Assembly (NCBI GenBank): GCA_003194525.1
Contig: NBIV01000109.1
Coordinates: 177,826-241,825 of the forward strand
Length of the DNA stretch: 64,000 bases
Reading direction: 5' to 3'
DNA from: Gracilariopsis chorda
Lineage: Eukaryota; Rhodophyta; Florideophyceae; Gracilariales; Gracilariaceae
Below the pieces are notes generated by a model. That model saw nothing but the letters and a program-made list of their open reading frames with translations. It had not been told where the DNA came from and searched no databases. The position numbers and the translations under genes were made by a program. Within the stretch, counting starts at the first letter, position 1. Each line of letters opens with the position of its first letter. This document shows positions 61,831 through 64,000 of this stretch, piece after piece.

Positions 61831-64000
61831 TTACCCAACTTGGGCATTTACCAGCGTGGCTGGAGCTGCAGTTCCCGTTTGACGGTGGTATCGCACGACC
61901 TGCGACCGTGGGAGGTGTTCCATTGGCTCCCACGTATCCCCACTGGGGTCGTACCCGTACCAGCGGACGCGGTATTGTAGAATACCATCCTGGTCCCAGG
62001 TGTGTCCGACAAGTCGGTCTACTACGAACTCTCGTTCGTAGACCTGCCGGCCGTGCCGGGTGGTGGTTGTAATCCCTGGCGAGGGTTGCCCGCGGTGCGG
62101 TATAATGTCCCTTAGCAGGGTGTTCGGCGATAACTCCGACGTTGCCGTGCGCTGTCCTAGTGGCCGCTGCTCATGCGGGAAAATATCCCTCAAGAGGGTG
62201 TGTGGTGCCACGGTTTTCACCGGCAAGTCGTTCCCCAGAGGGGTGTCGTTGTTTCCGTCTTCACGGTAGGCCGGGCGAACCGCCAGTCGGCGGGGGACTT
62301 GGGTTCCGCCTTCGCGGTTGAGCGCACGAACCGCGAGTTTGCGGGAAGATGACCGCTCCTGCGGGATCGGCATTTCCACAATCCCCTGGGGGGTCCCGTG
62401 CGACACGGTGATTGGGTGGCAAACCGCCTCCCTGCCAGGCGCACGAGTGCTCTGCACCATACGTTCCGGCGATGCCGTGGTGTCCCCGGCTACTGACGGG
62501 TTGCCTGGGGCTAACTCCGGTACACCGGTATTTTGGTCAAAATTCCCCTGTGGGGGGTTCCGGGCAGGTGCCGATGACACCCTTTTCAGGGGAATTGCCG
62601 CTGAGCGCAGTGCACCATCTCCGTGAGGAGGAGCAGCGTCCGGTACGACCGGTTTCGAGCGTGCGATGGCGCGCGTTATTCCCGAGTTCCTCGGTTCTTC
62701 GCCACAGCGATGCGGGGGTTGGCGCAAATTATTCCCCGTAGCGGGGGCTTTGATTCCGTCAACGACGGGAGGCGTTTCCGGTGCTTGCGAGCCAGGGCTT
62801 AAAGCTTCGACTGCAGCTTGGCCGCCTTTTTCCCCAAGAGGGGTGTGGGTATTCCCCTGTGAGGCCGGCGTATCTGGGCGCCCCTTCTCCGCAGGGCTCG
62901 GGTCTGATCGACCTGATTGAACCGCTTCCGCGGGGACTTCCGCCAACGGCGGCTTCGAGGCATCGGGCGATTGCCTTTCCGCTGCTGCGGTATTGGAGTG
63001 AGGCTTCTCGTTTTCCCGGGACAAACGGTGTATTTGCCGCTTTTGCAGGGCCTGTGCGTCTGGTTCCTGTTGCACAGCACTGCCCGGGAACGGGGGATTA
63101 GTGTCGCGTGACATACTCCGTGCTCCACGGTCAGTGTTCCGTATGTTACGGTGTGTTTTCCCGTTGCGACGGTGATATCGTTCCTCGAAAACGAGTGTTC
63201 TCCTCCCCTCCCTTAGACGGAGCGGCGGGATAAGGGATAACATTCCCCGCCTGGCGGTATAGATGCGCGCCAGTGGGGCAGACGTGGTAGGGGCGGGCGC
63301 TGAGGGGCCCGAATTACCCGGCTGAGCCGGTGAGTCCGACAGAGTCGGTAGGTCTGAGAGTCCCCGGCTGGGGTGTGGTAGTACCGTAGGTCTAGTACTC
63401 CCGGATTGTTCCGGTGTAGCGGAGTCCGTAGAAACGGGGTTGCCTGGATCCAGGACTACCTCTGACGAGGGAGGAGGGGCGAGGACAACACGATCACGGG
63501 AAATCCGTTCCGTGCGTGTCCCCCATCTCTACCACGACAGTGTCGGTGTTAACAGAGATCACCTTGAAGGGTCCATCCGCCACAGGCGAGAGTTTGTGAC
63601 GCTTCTCCCGTTCCGGGTTGTAGTATTCCTTCCTGATTGAAGACGTAGTTATTTGCCCGAATCGGGGATGGTTTTCCTCGCACGCGAGCGTCAAAATCCC
63701 GCTTGTAAGCGGCTTGGGCCCGTGCCATAGACTTCCGCGCAGCGGGGACCAGCTTGGAAAAGCCATCGCTTCCATTGCTGCCGGTAGATACCACAGATGG
63801 GAAATTGTCCAAGGTAGCTTGGGGTTCCAGCGCCACAGGCGGGGGTGTTCTAGATAGAACTAACTCGAATGGCGAAACTCCGGTAGTCCGGTGTACCTGC
63901 GTATTGTACGCGTAGGTTACCGCATCAGCGTAGAGATCCCAATTCGTTGGGTGGTCAGCGACGTAGGAACGTAACGCCGCGAGTAACGTCCGGTTAAACC
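61831..64000 (-). pseudogene. Copy B pol C-terminal part: integrase, GPY/F, long linker, chromodomain
   Basis: From the window edge: the integrase core end (FNRTLLAALRSYVADHP, YAYNTQVHRTTGVSPFEL), then KRDFDARVRG, a 1-nt insertion near 63636-63641, and KEYYNPEREKRHKLSPVADG with GPFKV (GPY/F). A second 1-nt shift lies near 63500-63510. The frame then stays open to 61831 through about 480 codons of Pro/Arg/Ala-rich, hairpin-encoded linker and a chromodomain at about 61879-62040 (EREFVVDRLVGHTW, YRVRWYGYDPSGDTWEP). Chromodomains tether integration complexes to modified histones. The linker contains short repeats such as LAVRALNREGG/LAVRPAYREDG. The frameshifts could also be sequencing errors in homopolymer-poor but hairpin-rich DNA. 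Confidence 0.82.

Larger units (their letters stand above)
58988..64000 (-). mobile_element. Ty3/gypsy element copy B, better preserved, runs off the window
   Basis: On minus, from the window end: integrase core tail, GPY/F module, long linker, chromodomain, stop at 61831; then the opposite-strand 595-codon gene (59852-61639), the polypurine tract (59798-59810) and the 3' LTR. Same organisation as copy A. Pol carries at least two 1-nt frameshifts (near 63636-63641 and near 63500-63510). RT, protease, gag and the 5' LTR lie beyond 64000. Confidence 0.85.

Noticed and set aside
62205-62345. Regular spacing of short palindromes resembling a CRISPR array
   Set aside because: Stems differ in sequence from unit to unit, spacing is about 25 bp, and the region is coding sequence of a retrotransposon in a eukaryote-like genome.

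Overview
The window looks like nuclear DNA of a eukaryote with compact, mostly single-exon genes and a very heavy transposon load. The mix (Ty3/gypsy chromovirus-like and Ty1/copia elements, LINE remnants, a Plavaka/CACTA-like DNA transposon, intronless metabolic genes of bacterial type such as an opine-type dehydrogenase, and a type II membrane fucosyltransferase-like enzyme) would fit a multicellular red alga such as Chondrus. That assignment is inference; no rRNA or organellar marker is present.

Layout: a solo LTR (0.8-1.6 kb); a broken RTX-like calcium-binding-repeat gene (4.2-10.9 kb) interrupted by a SINE-like insertion; an intact secreted 5'-nucleotidase (minus, 13.0-14.8 kb); an intact Golgi-type glycosyltransferase (15.9-17.3 kb); a graveyard of LINE and gypsy fragments (18.4-25.9 kb); a solo-type LTR; a decayed Ty3/gypsy element ('copy A', 26.7-31.8 kb and beyond); a PIF/Harbinger transposase remnant (33.6-34.6 kb); an intact opine-type dehydrogenase (37.6-38.7 kb); two back-to-back MITEs (39.4-40.2 kb); a nearly readable copia element (minus, 40.6-44.6 kb); an ~8 kb DNA transposon with cargo genes (45.2-53.2 kb); a minisatellite; one small secreted-protein candidate; and a second, much better preserved member of the same Ty3/gypsy family ('copy B', minus, 59.0 kb to the window end).

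The most unusual content is this last Ty3/gypsy family. In two clearly diverged copies the same ~570-595 aa protein of unknown function is encoded on the strand opposite to pol, between pol and the polypurine tract/3' LTR, so pol and this gene converge. In copy B the LTR and the internal region are also studded, about every 20-30 bp, with tiny GC-rich hairpins (4-5 bp stems, 3-5 nt loops). Where LTR copies differ, the loop sequence often changes while the stem is kept.

The second unusual object is the 45.2-53.2 kb unit. It has 23-bp terminal inverted repeats with one mismatch, GCTAG-rich subterminal repeats, a Plavaka-type transposase and at least four further ORFs: a probable Fe(II)/2-oxoglutarate-dioxygenase-like protein, a six-helix membrane protein, a coiled-coil protein and a 106 aa protein. 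It also contains a perfect 86-bp palindrome.

The cellular genes that look intact are the 5'-nucleotidase, the glycosyltransferase and the dehydrogenase. They show no operon-like relation to each other.
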